A stretch of DNA of 21,757 nucleotides, from NCBI GenBank assembly GCA_017853455.1, contig JAFMJM010000011.1, positions 1-21,757 of the forward strand, read 5' to 3'. A program made the position numbers and the translations under genes. The stretch comes from Acidimicrobiia bacterium. Its GTDB lineage: Bacteria; Actinomycetota; Acidimicrobiia; IMCC26256; PALSA-555. Under the pieces are notes generated by a model that was not told where the DNA came from, did not search any database, and worked only from the letters and a program-made list of their open reading frames with translations. Below are positions 13,346 through 21,757 of the stretch, piece by piece. Position 1 is the first letter of the stretch, and every line of letters starts with the position of its first letter.

Positions 13346-14167
13346 TCAGGCGAGGCCCTCGAGGAGCGCCGCGATGTCGATGTTGCCGGTGAAGATGGCC
13401 GCCATCGTGCCGCCGTCGGTGTTGAAGTTCTCGCCCGACACGTAGGAGGCCGCCCGGCTGTTGAGGAAGATGATCGGATAGGCCTGCTCCTCCGGGGTGG
13501 AGCGGCGACCCGCACCCTGGGCGAAGAAGTCGATCATGTCGGCGCCCGACGCCGTCTCGAAGTCGCCCATCATCGGGGTCTGGGTCGGGCCCGGGCTGAT
13601 GCAGTTCACCCGGATGCCCCGCTTCTGGAGGTCCCAGGCGGCCTTCATCGTCCAGAGGATCACGACCTCCTTGGAGGGCGCGTAGCCGCCCTCGATCTCG
13701 GCCGGGTGCGCCTCGCACCACGCCCGACCCTCGGCGTAGGTCTTGGTGTCGAGCAGCGGCCGCCACTTCTCGAGGTTCATGATGTAGCCCGCACCGGCGG
13801 TCGACGAGATGCTCGCGATCGCTCCACCCTTGGTCATGAGCTTGGCGGTCTCCTCGGCCACGTGACGCATGGCGAGGAAGTTCACCGACATCGTGTCGAC
13901 GTCGGAGAACGGCGGGCCGGGCAGCCCGGCGCAGTTGAAGAGGGCGTCGACCGTCCCGCCGATCTTCGCGATCGCGGCGCTGGTGGCCTCGGGGTCGAGC
14001 AGGTCGCTGTTCTGGTACGACGCCACCTCGACCGGCGGCTCCTTGCGGTCGATCACGTGGATCTCGGCCCCGAGCTTCGCCAACTCGGTGACGGCCGCCG
14101 CACCCATGCCGCTGCCGCCACCACCGGTGACGACGACCCGCATGCCTTCGTAGTCCCACAGTCCCAT
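13346..14167 (-). CDS. Short-chain dehydrogenase/reductase (SDR), hydroxysteroid dehydrogenase-like
   Basis: 273 residues, classical SDR. The Rossmann loop VVVTGGGGSGMG (11-22) binds the cofactor; Asp40 at the end of the second strand suggests NAD(H) rather than NADP(H). FNCAG (77-81) is the NAG-type motif. The catalytic residues are Ser122 (ISSTAG), Tyr162 and Lys166 (YAPSK). Between Ser and Tyr there is an insertion of about 30 residues, as in bacterial 3-alpha-hydroxysteroid dehydrogenases, which it resembles in plan. The closing VNCISPGPTQTPM and SGENFNTDGG are standard. ATG at 14167 is fixed by AAGGAG (minus strand, 14174-14179) 6 nt upstream. It lies 53 nt after the enoyl-CoA hydratase-family gene and is probably co-transcribed. 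The substrate is probably a hydroxy or keto lipid, steroid or acyl-CoA, not determinable here. Confidence 0.88.
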   Translation of the reverse strand: MGLWDYEGMRVVVTGGGGSGMGAAAVTELAKLGAEIHVIDRKEPPVEVASYQNSDLLDPEATSAAIAKIGGTVDALFNCAGLPGPPFSDVDTMSVNFLAMRHVAEETAKLMTKGGAIASISSTAGAGYIMNLEKWRPLLDTKTYAEGRAWCEAHPAEIEGGYAPSKEVVILWTMKAAWDLQKRGIRVNCISPGPTQTPMMGDFETASGADMIDFFAQGAGRRSTPEEQAYPIIFLNSRAASYVSGENFNTDGGTMAAIFTGNIDIAALLEGLA

Positions 14168-14185
14168 CAGGGTCTCCTTGTCGTG

Positions 14186-14200
14186 TCGATCGATCGATCG
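14186..14200. repeat. TCGA tetranucleotide repeat before the SDR ribosome site
   Basis: TCGATCGATCGATCG, nearly four units, lies in the 53-nt gap between the enoyl-CoA hydratase-family gene and the SDR gene, 7 nt from the AAGGAG ribosome-binding sequence. Length changes could alter SDR translation, but with so few units this is speculative. Confidence 0.6.
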
Positions 14201-14220
14201 GTCGGTGCCGGGGGTCCCGG

Positions 14221-15141
14221 TCAGCCCTTGGTGCCGTACGAGCCGTCGAAGGACTCGCCCTCGCGCTTGCCCGTCCGCTCCTCGGCGCCTTCGTGCGACG
14301 TGCGGTAGTCGCCGAACTTCTCGTCGCGGGCTTGCAGTGCACCGGTGAGGCCACCCTGCGACTCGCGGGCCGCCAGGAAGTCGGCCATCGCCTTGGTGTG
14401 GGTGCCCAGGGCGCACAGCTCGGTGCCGGCCCGGATGCCGGCCCGGAGGCCCATGACGTCCATCTGGTGGTGCACGATGCGCTTGTTCATCTGCACCAGC
14501 TCGGTCGGGACCTGGGCGATCCGCTCGGCCAGCTCGAGCGTGGCGGCGTCGAGCTCGTCGGCCGGGACGGCGTGGTTGGCCCAGCCCCGCTCGACCGCCT
14601 CGACCCCCGAGATGGAGTCGCCGGTGAGCATCATCTCCATGCCCTTGCGCATCCCGAGGAACCAGGCGTGGAAGTGCATGTCGGGGACCCCGAAGCGCAC
14701 CGCCGGGTAGCCCATCTTGGCGTCTTCCGCGATCATCACCAGGTCGCAACCGGTGGCGAGCTCGCTGCCGCCGGCGAGGCAGTAGCCGTGCACCTGGGCG
14801 ATGACGGGCTTGCCGAGGTCCCAGATCGACATCCAGCCGGTGGTGACGTGGCGGGGCCACTGACCGTCGCCGCCCGGGGTGTAGAAGGGCAGCTCGAGGC
14901 CCTCGTTGCCACCGCCGAGCTCGTACCCGGCCGAGAACGACGGGCCGGCGCCGCGGATGATCTGGACGTGGACGTCCGGGTCGGCGTCGCCCTCGTAGAG
15001 CGCAGCCAGGACGTCGCCGCGCAGGGCGTGGTTGAGGGCGTTGCGCTTCTCGGGCCGGTTCATCGTGATCCGGCGCACGTGCGGCGCCGGCTCGTCGATC
15101 TCCACGACGGTGTACTCACGGGGTCCAGGGGCGCCGTACAC
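14221..15141 (-). CDS. Enoyl-CoA hydratase/isomerase (crotonase) family protein
   Basis: 306 residues. Crotonase-fold enzymes act on acyl-CoA thioesters, holding the thioester oxygen in an oxyanion hole. Seen: ITMNRPEKRNALN (25-37) binding CoA, GPSFSAGYEL (66-75) giving the first oxyanion amide, and CLAGGSELATGCDLVM (121-136) giving the second, with Glu127 at the place of the first catalytic glutamate of crotonase. The second glutamate position reads VPD (Asp154) and is followed by MHFHAWFLGM rather than the usual small glycine loop, so plain hydratase activity is uncertain. An insert at 76-100 and a charged 30-residue C-terminal tail are extra. GTG at 15141 has GGAGG 4 nt upstream; ATG at 15198 is the alternative start. 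Probably first gene of an operon with the SDR. Confidence 0.85.
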   Translation of the reverse strand: MYGAPGPREYTVVEIDEPAPHVRRITMNRPEKRNALNHALRGDVLAALYEGDADPDVHVQIIRGAGPSFSAGYELGGGNEGLELPFYTPGGDGQWPRHVTTGWMSIWDLGKPVIAQVHGYCLAGGSELATGCDLVMIAEDAKMGYPAVRFGVPDMHFHAWFLGMRKGMEMMLTGDSISGVEAVERGWANHAVPADELDAATLELAERIAQVPTELVQMNKRIVHHQMDVMGLRAGIRAGTELCALGTHTKAMADFLAARESQGGLTGALQARDEKFGDYRTSHEGAEERTGKREGESFDGSYGTKG

Positions 15142-15222
15142 GGGTCCTCCACGGGGTCGTCGGTCTGGGGTCGCTGCAGGGTAGGTCAGCCGGGCCATCC
15201 GGGGCGAGTGCGCCGCACTCCC

Positions 15223-15286
15223 CCACCCCGTTGTTTGGGTGATTGTGGGGGCCAGAGGCCCCACAATCACCCAAACAACGGGGTGG
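15223..15286. repeat. Long palindrome, type B copy 1 (full length)
   Basis: 64 nt. Left arm 15223-15253 pairs with right arm 15257-15286 around an AGA loop; the only defect is one extra G in the run of five on the left. The 44-nt core (GTTTGG to CCAAAC) is 15233-15276. Outer arms CCACCCCGTT and AACGGGGTGG are complementary. Flanking sequence continues GACCGGGTCGGGC (15285-15298... approximate), shared with the copy near 18449. It lies in the 258-nt gap between the divergent enoyl-CoA hydratase-family gene and CSLREA gene, so it is not at a gene end. Confidence 0.92.
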
Positions 15287-15329
15287 ACCGGGTCGGGCCG
15301 GGCGACGTCCCGGCGCCGGGACCCCGGGT

Positions 15330-15335
15330 TACGCT
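15330..15335 (+). promoter_or_regulatory. Possible -10 box for the CSLREA protein gene
   Basis: TACGCT fits TAnnnT and lies 64 nt upstream of the ATG at 15400 and 44 nt downstream of the type B palindrome. No clear -35 element. Confidence 0.25.
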
Positions 15336-15399
15336 CTGGGATCGCTTCTCCGGCCCGGGCGAGGCGGTCGTCGACGGATCCCCGGGCCTGGAGAACCAG

Positions 15400-18300
15400 A
15401 TGTCGCAGCACCGCCGGATCGCGTGGATCGGGGCCGTCGTGCTCCTCGTCGCCGGCCTCCCCGCGCTCGGGATCCTTCCGGCCGGCGCCACGCCGGCCAC
15501 GACCACCATCACCGTGACCTCGACCACCGATGCGGCAGGGACGTGTCCGTCGGTGTCGAGTTGCACCCTGCGCCAGGCGTTCGCCGAGGCGAGCACCGGC
15601 GGCTCCGCGGCCGCGACCGACGTCACGATCGACATCACCCCGAGCCTCGGCACGATCACCCTGGCCAGTGCGCTCTCCTACGACGGCGGGAGTGGTGGCG
15701 CGCACGCGCTGACGATCGACGGCCACGGCAACACGGTGTCCGGTGGGGGCGGGCACCGACTGATCGACAGCAGCAGCGCGGGGCTGCTCACCGTCGACGA
15801 CCTCACCCTGACCGGCGGAGTGGCCGTGAGTCAGTACGGCGGCGCGATCAACGCCGCGGGCGCGGTCTCCGTCACCGACTCGACCTTCAGCTCCAACACC
15901 GCGTCGGCCGGCGGTGGGGCGATCAACGCAACGGGTGCCGTCACCGTGAGCGGGTCGACGTTCTCGGGGAACTCGGCCGACACGGGTGGAGCGCTCTACG
16001 CGGCGTCGGTGGACGTCATGAACTCGACGTTCGCCGCCAACCACGCCACTCCCGGGGTCGCCGGGGCGATCCTCGCCTTCGGCGCGGTGCACGCGGCCTA
16101 CACCACGTTCACGGGGAACACCAGCACCTCCGACGCGAGTGCGATCGACTCCTACTCGTCGAACGAGATCGAGCTGTTCGGGTCGGTCCTGATCAGCCCG
16201 GGATCGACCGCCGATCTGTGCAACGTCGCGGCGACGTCCGACGGCTACAACTTCGCGAACGACACGTCGTGTGGGCTGACCGCCACCGGCGACTCCCAGA
16301 GCCCCACCAACGACGCACTCCTCGGCGCTCTGGCCGACAACGGCGGCCCGACCGAGACGCAGCTCCCCCAGAGCGGGAGCCCGCTCAGCGGCGCCATCCC
16401 CGACGGCGCGTGCCGGACCGCTCCCCTCGCCACGGCGGTGACCACCGACCAGCGGGGCGTCGACCGACCCACCGCCATCGACGACGCGTGCACCATCGGC
16501 GCGGTCGAGCCCGTCCTGCTGATCGTCGTGACGTCGAACGCCGACACGGCCGGAACGTGCCCGTCGGTCGCGAGCTGCACCCTGCGCCAAGCCTTCACCG
16601 AGGCGAGCATCGGTGGGACCGCCGACGGGTTCGACGTGGCCGTCCAGATCACCTCCGGGCTCGGCACCATCACCCTCTCGAGCCGACTCGACCACGACGG
16701 CGGCACCGGTGGTGGCCACGACCTGGTCATCCGGGGCAATGGCGCCACCATCGCCGGTGACGACACGTTCCGACTCATCCAGACCACCGGCACCGGGCAT
16801 CTGACCGTCGACGACCTCACGATGACGGACGGGAACGCCGGTGGCGTGTCGGGTGGAGCGATCGAAGCCGCCGGTTCCCTGACCGTCGCGAACTCGACGT
16901 TCCGCGGCAACCAGGCCCTCGCCGGCGGCGCCGTCTCCGCCAGCGGGAACATCACCACGACGCGCTCGACGTTCACGGGGAACACCGCCCTCGGAGGTGG
17001 CGCAATCGCCGCCGACGGGACGGTCACGGCGATCAACTCGACGTTCTCGGCGAACCAGGCCATGGCCGGTGGCGCGATCGCAGCGAACGCACTGACCCTG
17101 ACGTACTCCACCCTGAACGGGAACACCGCCAACGACGGCAGCGTCGCGTACACCAACACCACGATCACGCTGTTCGGATCGGTGCTGATCAGTCCGGGAT
17201 CCACCGGCACCCTGTGCTTCGGGGGGCCGGTGTCGGCGGGGTACAACTTCGCGAACGACACCTCGTGCAACCTGACCGCCACCGGCGACTCCCAGAGCCC
17301 CACCAACGACGCGCTGCTGGGAGCCCTTGCCGACAACGGCGGCCCGACCCACACCCAGCTCCCCCAGACCGGGAGTCCCCTGATCGACGCGATCCCCGAC
17401 GGTTCGTGTCAGACGTCCCCCCTCGCGACCGGCGTCAGCACCGACCAGCGGGGCTTCGACCGGCCGAACCCGGTCGGTGGCGCGTGTGACATCGGTGCCG
17501 TCGAGGTGCCGCCGGCGTCCGGGCCGCCCGCCCCGACCGGCGTGGCCGCGACCACACCCGGAGCGGGCAGCCACGCGTCGACCGTGTCGTGGACCGCTCC
17601 GGCGTCGGGCGCGACCCCGACCGGCTATCAGGTTCGCTGCCTGCCCGACGGCACGCCCTTCGACACCGGTCCGAACCGGTGGGTGAAGTTCGTGGAAGCC
17701 GCGGCGTCACCGACCACCGTCGACGATCTCGTCGGCGGGATCGACTACCACTGCGCCGTCCGGGCCCGCTACGGAGAGCCCCTCGAGGCGAACGAAGGGC
17801 CGCTGTCCACCTGGTCGAACACGTTCCACACCCCCCTGACCGCGCCCGGCACCCCGACCCGGGTGTCGGCGACGACCCCGCCCCAACCGGACGGCCGTTC
17901 GACCCGGGTCACGTTCACCCCGGCCGCCGAACTCGCCGGGGTCCCCACCACCCGCTTCGACGCATCCTGCACCTCGAGCGACGGGGGCGCGACCCGCACC
18001 GCGACCACCACCAGCGTCGGAGCGTGGCCAACCGTCACCAACCTGACCCAGGGTCGGACCTACCGCTGCACGGTGACCGCCACCAACGCGATCGGTGCCA
18101 GCTCGGCGTCGCGACCGAGCGCCGCGATCGTCGTGCCCGCCGGACCCCCCACCGGCGTGATGGCGTCGAGCCCCGTCAAGGCCGGAGGCTCCTGGCGCAC
18201 CACCGTGACCTTCACCCGCCCCGTCGGGGGACCCACGGCGAGCAACTTCCGGGCCGCGTGCGGCTCGAGCAATGGCGGCACCGCCCGCAGCGCAACGGGC

Positions 18301-18432
18301 TCCTCCACCACCATCGCCGTCGTCGGACTGAGCGCCGGCAAGACCTACCGCTGCACCGTGACCGCGAACTTCGACGGCCGGAACGGCCCGACCAGCGCAC
18401 CGTCCAGCACCATCACCGTCCCCACCCGCTGA
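15400..18432 (+). CDS. Large secreted CSLREA / beta-helix protein with FN3-like domains
   Basis: 1010 residues, secreted. Residues 1-31 are a signal peptide (HRRIAWIGAVVLLVAGLPAL, then a small-residue cleavage region ending ATPA). Two tandem modules follow, about 36-370 and 374-705. Each opens with a CSLREA-type motif (Cys49-x5-Cys55 TLRQA; second Cys393 TLRQA), then runs of short GGAI.A.G..TV..STF..N repeats typical of polymorphic right-handed beta-helices, and closes with DNGGPT.TQLPQ.GSPL and DQRG.DRP....C.IGAVE. Residues about 708-1010 are three FN3-like domains with repeated TYRCTVTA strands. There is no LPxTG motif or C-terminal helix, so it is released or held non-covalently. GGAGAA (15390-15395) supports the ATG. 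Such proteins are usually surface or adhesion proteins; ligand unknown. It is flanked on both sides by type B palindromes. Confidence 0.88.
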   Translation: MSQHRRIAWIGAVVLLVAGLPALGILPAGATPATTTITVTSTTDAAGTCPSVSSCTLRQAFAEASTGGSAAATDVTIDITPSLGTITLASALSYDGGSGGAHALTIDGHGNTVSGGGGHRLIDSSSAGLLTVDDLTLTGGVAVSQYGGAINAAGAVSVTDSTFSSNTASAGGGAINATGAVTVSGSTFSGNSADTGGALYAASVDVMNSTFAANHATPGVAGAILAFGAVHAAYTTFTGNTSTSDASAIDSYSSNEIELFGSVLISPGSTADLCNVAATSDGYNFANDTSCGLTATGDSQSPTNDALLGALADNGGPTETQLPQSGSPLSGAIPDGACRTAPLATAVTTDQRGVDRPTAIDDACTIGAVEPVLLIVVTSNADTAGTCPSVASCTLRQAFTEASIGGTADGFDVAVQITSGLGTITLSSRLDHDGGTGGGHDLVIRGNGATIAGDDTFRLIQTTGTGHLTVDDLTMTDGNAGGVSGGAIEAAGSLTVANSTFRGNQALAGGAVSASGNITTTRSTFTGNTALGGGAIAADGTVTAINSTFSANQAMAGGAIAANALTLTYSTLNGNTANDGSVAYTNTTITLFGSVLISPGSTGTLCFGGPVSAGYNFANDTSCNLTATGDSQSPTNDALLGALADNGGPTHTQLPQTGSPLIDAIPDGSCQTSPLATGVSTDQRGFDRPNPVGGACDIGAVEVPPASGPPAPTGVAATTPGAGSHASTVSWTAPASGATPTGYQVRCLPDGTPFDTGPNRWVKFVEAAASPTTVDDLVGGIDYHCAVRARYGEPLEANEGPLSTWSNTFHTPLTAPGTPTRVSATTPPQPDGRSTRVTFTPAAELAGVPTTRFDASCTSSDGGATRTATTTSVGAWPTVTNLTQGRTYRCTVTATNAIGASSASRPSAAIVVPAGPPTGVMASSPVKAGGSWRTTVTFTRPVGGPTASNFRAACGSSNGGTARSATGSSTTIAVVGLSAGKTYRCTVTANFDGRNGPTSAPSSTITVPTR
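15511..17510 (+). repeat. Internal gene duplication: two ~1-kb modules
   Basis: The two CSLREA modules (about 15511-16510 and 16523-17510) are similar at DNA level. A 41-nt stretch at 16276-16316 is identical to 17272-17312, and nearby segments coding for YNFANDTSC and FGSVLISPGST are nearly identical. The middle beta-helix parts differ much more, so the module ends are either under constraint or being homogenised. Confidence 0.8.
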
Positions 18433-18448
18433 CCTCCGCCTCTCGTCT

Positions 18449-18512
18449 GTTTGGGTGATTGTGGGGCCTCTGGCCCCCACAATCACCCAAACAACGGGGT
18501 GGACCGGGTCGG
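18449..18512. repeat. Long palindrome, type B copy 2 (left outer arm lost, core inverted)
   Basis: The 44-nt core is 18449-18492: left arm 18449-18468 pairs with 18472-18492 around a TCT loop, with one extra C in the right-hand run of five. The right flank, 18493-18512, is identical to that of the copy at 15223-15286, but the complementary left flank is missing. Core orientation is opposite to the first copy: extra base on the right instead of left, loop TCT instead of AGA. It lies between the CSLREA gene and the converging SnoaL-like gene, where it could serve as a bidirectional terminator. Confidence 0.92.
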
Positions 18513-18523
18513 GCGGGGCGGGG

Positions 18524-19018
18524 TCAGGTGGGGCGGGGGAACGCGAAGACGTCGAGGTCGCGGCCCGGCTCGGCGGCGGTGCGGGCCCACGAGGTGTAGC
18601 GGCGCTGCGCGAACCACCAGCGGCCGTCGACCCGGCGGTGGACGTCGTGGTACACGCCGTAGGCGATCGTGAACCGGCCGTCGGCGACGGCGTGGCGCAG
18701 CTCGCACATGTAGAGGCGGGCGGTGGCGTGGTCGGGGTCGCCGTCGGGCGCCAGGGCGACCACGCTGGAGAGCACGACGAACTCGAAGAAGTCGAACTCC
18801 TCGAGCCGCTCACCGATGAACCGCCCCACGCCGTCGGGGCCGTCGACCCGGATCGTGGTCGTCCCGAGGTCGAGGTCGAGCACCAGGTCGGGCCGGAAGA
18901 GGTCGTCGAGCTCGGTCCAGGCCCGCCGGTTCACGACGTCGGCGTAGGCCTGCTGCAGGCCCCGGATCTCGGCCTCGTCGACCATGCGGGCGACGGCGGT
19001 GGGGTCGGGTGCGGTCAT
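18524..19018 (-). CDS. SnoaL-like (NTF2-fold) protein
   Basis: 164 residues. The pattern is that of the SnoaL_4 group: an opening helix VDEAEIRGLQQAYADVVNRRAWTELDDLF, then VLDLDLGTTTIRVDGPDGVGRFI and a curved sheet ending RYTSWARTA. NTF2-fold proteins of this kind form a cone-shaped pocket and serve as dehydratases, isomerases, cyclases or ring-hydroxylating dioxygenase small subunits; which applies here is not clear. ATG at 19018 has GGGAG upstream on the minus strand. It diverges from the VOC gene with a 61-nt gap and converges with the CSLREA gene. No signal peptide. Confidence 0.75.
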   Translation of the reverse strand: MTAPDPTAVARMVDEAEIRGLQQAYADVVNRRAWTELDDLFRPDLVLDLDLGTTTIRVDGPDGVGRFIGERLEEFDFFEFVVLSSVVALAPDGDPDHATARLYMCELRHAVADGRFTIAYGVYHDVHRRVDGRWWFAQRRYTSWARTAAEPGRDLDVFAFPRPT

Positions 19019-19067
19019 CGGAGGCTCCCGGGACGGTGGGCGGGTCGGTCGGCGGCGGGTCAGGCCG

Positions 19068-19073
19068 TACCGT
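19068..19073 (+). promoter_or_regulatory. Candidate -10 box for a leaderless VOC transcript
   Basis: TACCGT fits TAnnnT and ends 6 nt before the ATG at 19080. The bases between, AGGGGA, could also act as a crude ribosome-binding sequence, so leaderless initiation is not the only reading. Confidence 0.35.
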
Positions 19074-19079
19074 AGGGGA

Positions 19080-19649
19080 ATGGCACCGCACCTCGCCGGG
19101 ACCCCCGGCCTGCCCACCCCGCCCCAGTGGCGGGGGGTCAGCCACCTGGCCCTGGTGACCCCCGACATGGACACCACGGTGCGGTTCTACGCGGGCGTGC
19201 TCGGGATGCGCCTGGTGGCCACCCTGATGGCCGGGCCCATGCGCCACTACTTCTTCGAGATCGCCCCCGGCAACACCGTCGCCTTCTTCGAGGTGGCCGG
19301 GGCCGAGACCTTCGACAAGGCCGCCGGCACCCCGCTCCCCGACCGGGCCGTGCAACTCGACCACATCGCCTTCAACGTCGCCGACGAGGCCGCCCTCGAC
19401 CGCCTGCGCGCCCGCCTCGAGGCGGCCGGCAGCGAGGTGACCGAGACCGTCGACCACGGCATCCTGCGGTCGATCTACTTCACCGATCCCCACGGGATCG
19501 CGCTCGAGGCCACCTACTGGGTCGTCGACGGCACCGCCCACGACGACCCCGACGACCCCGTGCTGTTCGCCGACCCGGCGCCCGTCGCCGCCGTCGCCGA
19601 ACTGCGGTCGGGCACGTTGGCGACGGTCCCCCGGACCCGCCTCGTCTGA
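19080..19649 (+). CDS. VOC-fold protein (glyoxalase/extradiol dioxygenase superfamily)
   Basis: 189 residues. Two beta-alpha-beta-beta-beta modules pair to form one metal site. The likely metal ligands are His22 (GVSHLALVT), His95 (LDHIAFNV) and Glu143 (ALEATYW), the 2-His-1-carboxylate set of the family. FYAGVLGMRLVAT (36-48) and YFTDPHGIALEA (133-144) are standard VOC segments. Residues 150-189 are an acidic and alanine-rich extension without clear fold. A metal-dependent lyase, isomerase or ring-cleaving dioxygenase are all possible; only the fold and metal site are secure. Divergent from the SnoaL-like gene, with which it might share a small catabolic or detoxifying pathway (inference). 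typA follows after 71 nt. Confidence 0.85.
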   Translation: MAPHLAGTPGLPTPPQWRGVSHLALVTPDMDTTVRFYAGVLGMRLVATLMAGPMRHYFFEIAPGNTVAFFEVAGAETFDKAAGTPLPDRAVQLDHIAFNVADEAALDRLRARLEAAGSEVTETVDHGILRSIYFTDPHGIALEATYWVVDGTAHDDPDDPVLFADPAPVAAVAELRSGTLATVPRTRLV

Positions 19650-19720
19650 CCCGCGACACCCCGCACGGCACCGCACCCCTCTCCACCCGACCGACCCCCA
19701 CCCGAACGGACTGCTCACCG

Positions 19721-21586
<1,866 letters not shown>

Positions 21587-21603
21587 CCATCGGGGGTGAC
21601 ACT

Positions 21604-21669
21604 CCGACCTCGTTGTTTGGACGTTTCGGGGGCCCCTGGCCCCCAGAAACGTCCAAACAACGAGGTCGG
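21604..21669. repeat. Long palindrome, type A copy 2 (full length)
   Basis: 66 nt. The 24-nt outer arms (21604-21627 and 21646-21669) pair without a mismatch, followed by one unpaired A (21645), then GGGGGCC with GGCCCCC around a CCT loop: 31 bp in all. The 44-nt core (21615-21658) is identical to that at 118-161. It lies between typA and the converging partial gene at the right edge, a suitable place for two-way termination. Confidence 0.93.
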
Positions 21670-21693
21670 GCCGCCGGGGTCGGGTCGCCGAGG

Positions 21694-21756
21694 TCAGGGA
21701 GCCGGGGTGGGGGTGAGGTCGGCGTCGAGGTCGAGGCCGAAGTAGCGGGCCGGGTT
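21694..21756 (-). CDS. C-terminal end of a possible amidohydrolase
   Basis: Only the last 20 codons and a TGA stop are in the window; the gene enters from the right edge on the minus strand. The peptide starts NPARYFGLDLDADL and ends in a Thr/Pro/Ala tail. N-x-A-R-x-F-x-L close to the C-terminus is common in amidohydrolase-2 family metal-dependent hydrolases, which is the basis of this tentative call. Codon use with G or C in third position supports coding. It converges with typA. Confidence 0.4.
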   Translation of the reverse strand, partial: NPARYFGLDLDADLTPTPAP

Positions 21757-21757
21757 C

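Noticed and set aside
14221..17574. A 1117-codon open frame on the minus strand running through the CSLREA gene into the enoyl-CoA hydratase-family gene
   Set aside because: Only the part from 15141 down matches a family. The rest is antisense to a gene with clear signal peptide and domains, and reads as Arg/Gly/Asp-rich low complexity typical of GC-rich shadow frames.

Overview
The window is about 21.8 kb of very GC-rich DNA. Gene content points to an actinobacterium: a head-to-tail pair of WYL-domain regulators resembling PafB/PafC, frequent GTG starts, several starts that look leaderless, and a stand-alone RecB-type nuclease. The deep-branching class Acidimicrobiia is my best guess, but this is inferred from style and gene content, not proven. 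I see no tRNA, rRNA, CRISPR array, transposase or phage gene.

Layout. At the left edge (1-81, minus) is the signal-peptide end of a secreted protein. Next come a RecB-like Fe-S nuclease (202-963), an acidic protein of unknown function (1077-1952), a NYN-domain ribonuclease on the minus strand (1998-2564) and the overlapping pafB-pafC pair (2792-4701). A small coiled-coil membrane protein (minus) and a patatin-like lipase (plus) diverge around 5054-5194. Inorganic pyrophosphatase follows at 6114-6620. The tightly overlapping trio at 6729-10200 encodes a circularly permuted ATP-grasp, an alpha-E protein and a transglutaminase-like protein with a polyglutamine tail. Two tandem paralogous glycosyltransferases (10250-12219, minus) and a membrane-anchored PDZ protein without a protease domain (12386-13222) follow. 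An SDR and an enoyl-CoA hydratase-family gene (13346-15141, minus) probably form an operon. A 1010-residue secreted CSLREA/FN3 protein spans 15400-18432. The right end holds a SnoaL-like protein (minus), a VOC-fold protein, the translational GTPase TypA/BipA and the last 20 residues of a possible amidohydrolase.

The most unusual feature is a family of four long intergenic palindromes (118-172, 15223-15286, 18449-18512, 21604-21669). Each has a 44-nt core running from GTTTGG to CCAAAC, a GGGGCC/GGCCCC cap and a 3-nt loop. There are two sequence types. The segments that differ between types differ in both arms together, so pairing is kept. Both members of the second type have the same right flank but opposite orientation of the core, as if the core had flipped in place, and they bracket the CSLREA gene. 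I do not recognise this family.

Functional themes are DNA-damage response and nucleic-acid processing (RecB-like, NYN, PafB/PafC), a conserved predicted peptide-ligation/cleavage cassette (ATP-grasp, alpha-E, transglutaminase), envelope and secreted proteins (patatin, PDZ, glycosyltransferases, CSLREA protein), and lipid or acyl-CoA-type metabolism (enoyl-CoA hydratase family, SDR). Convergent gene pairs are generally separated by short hairpins.
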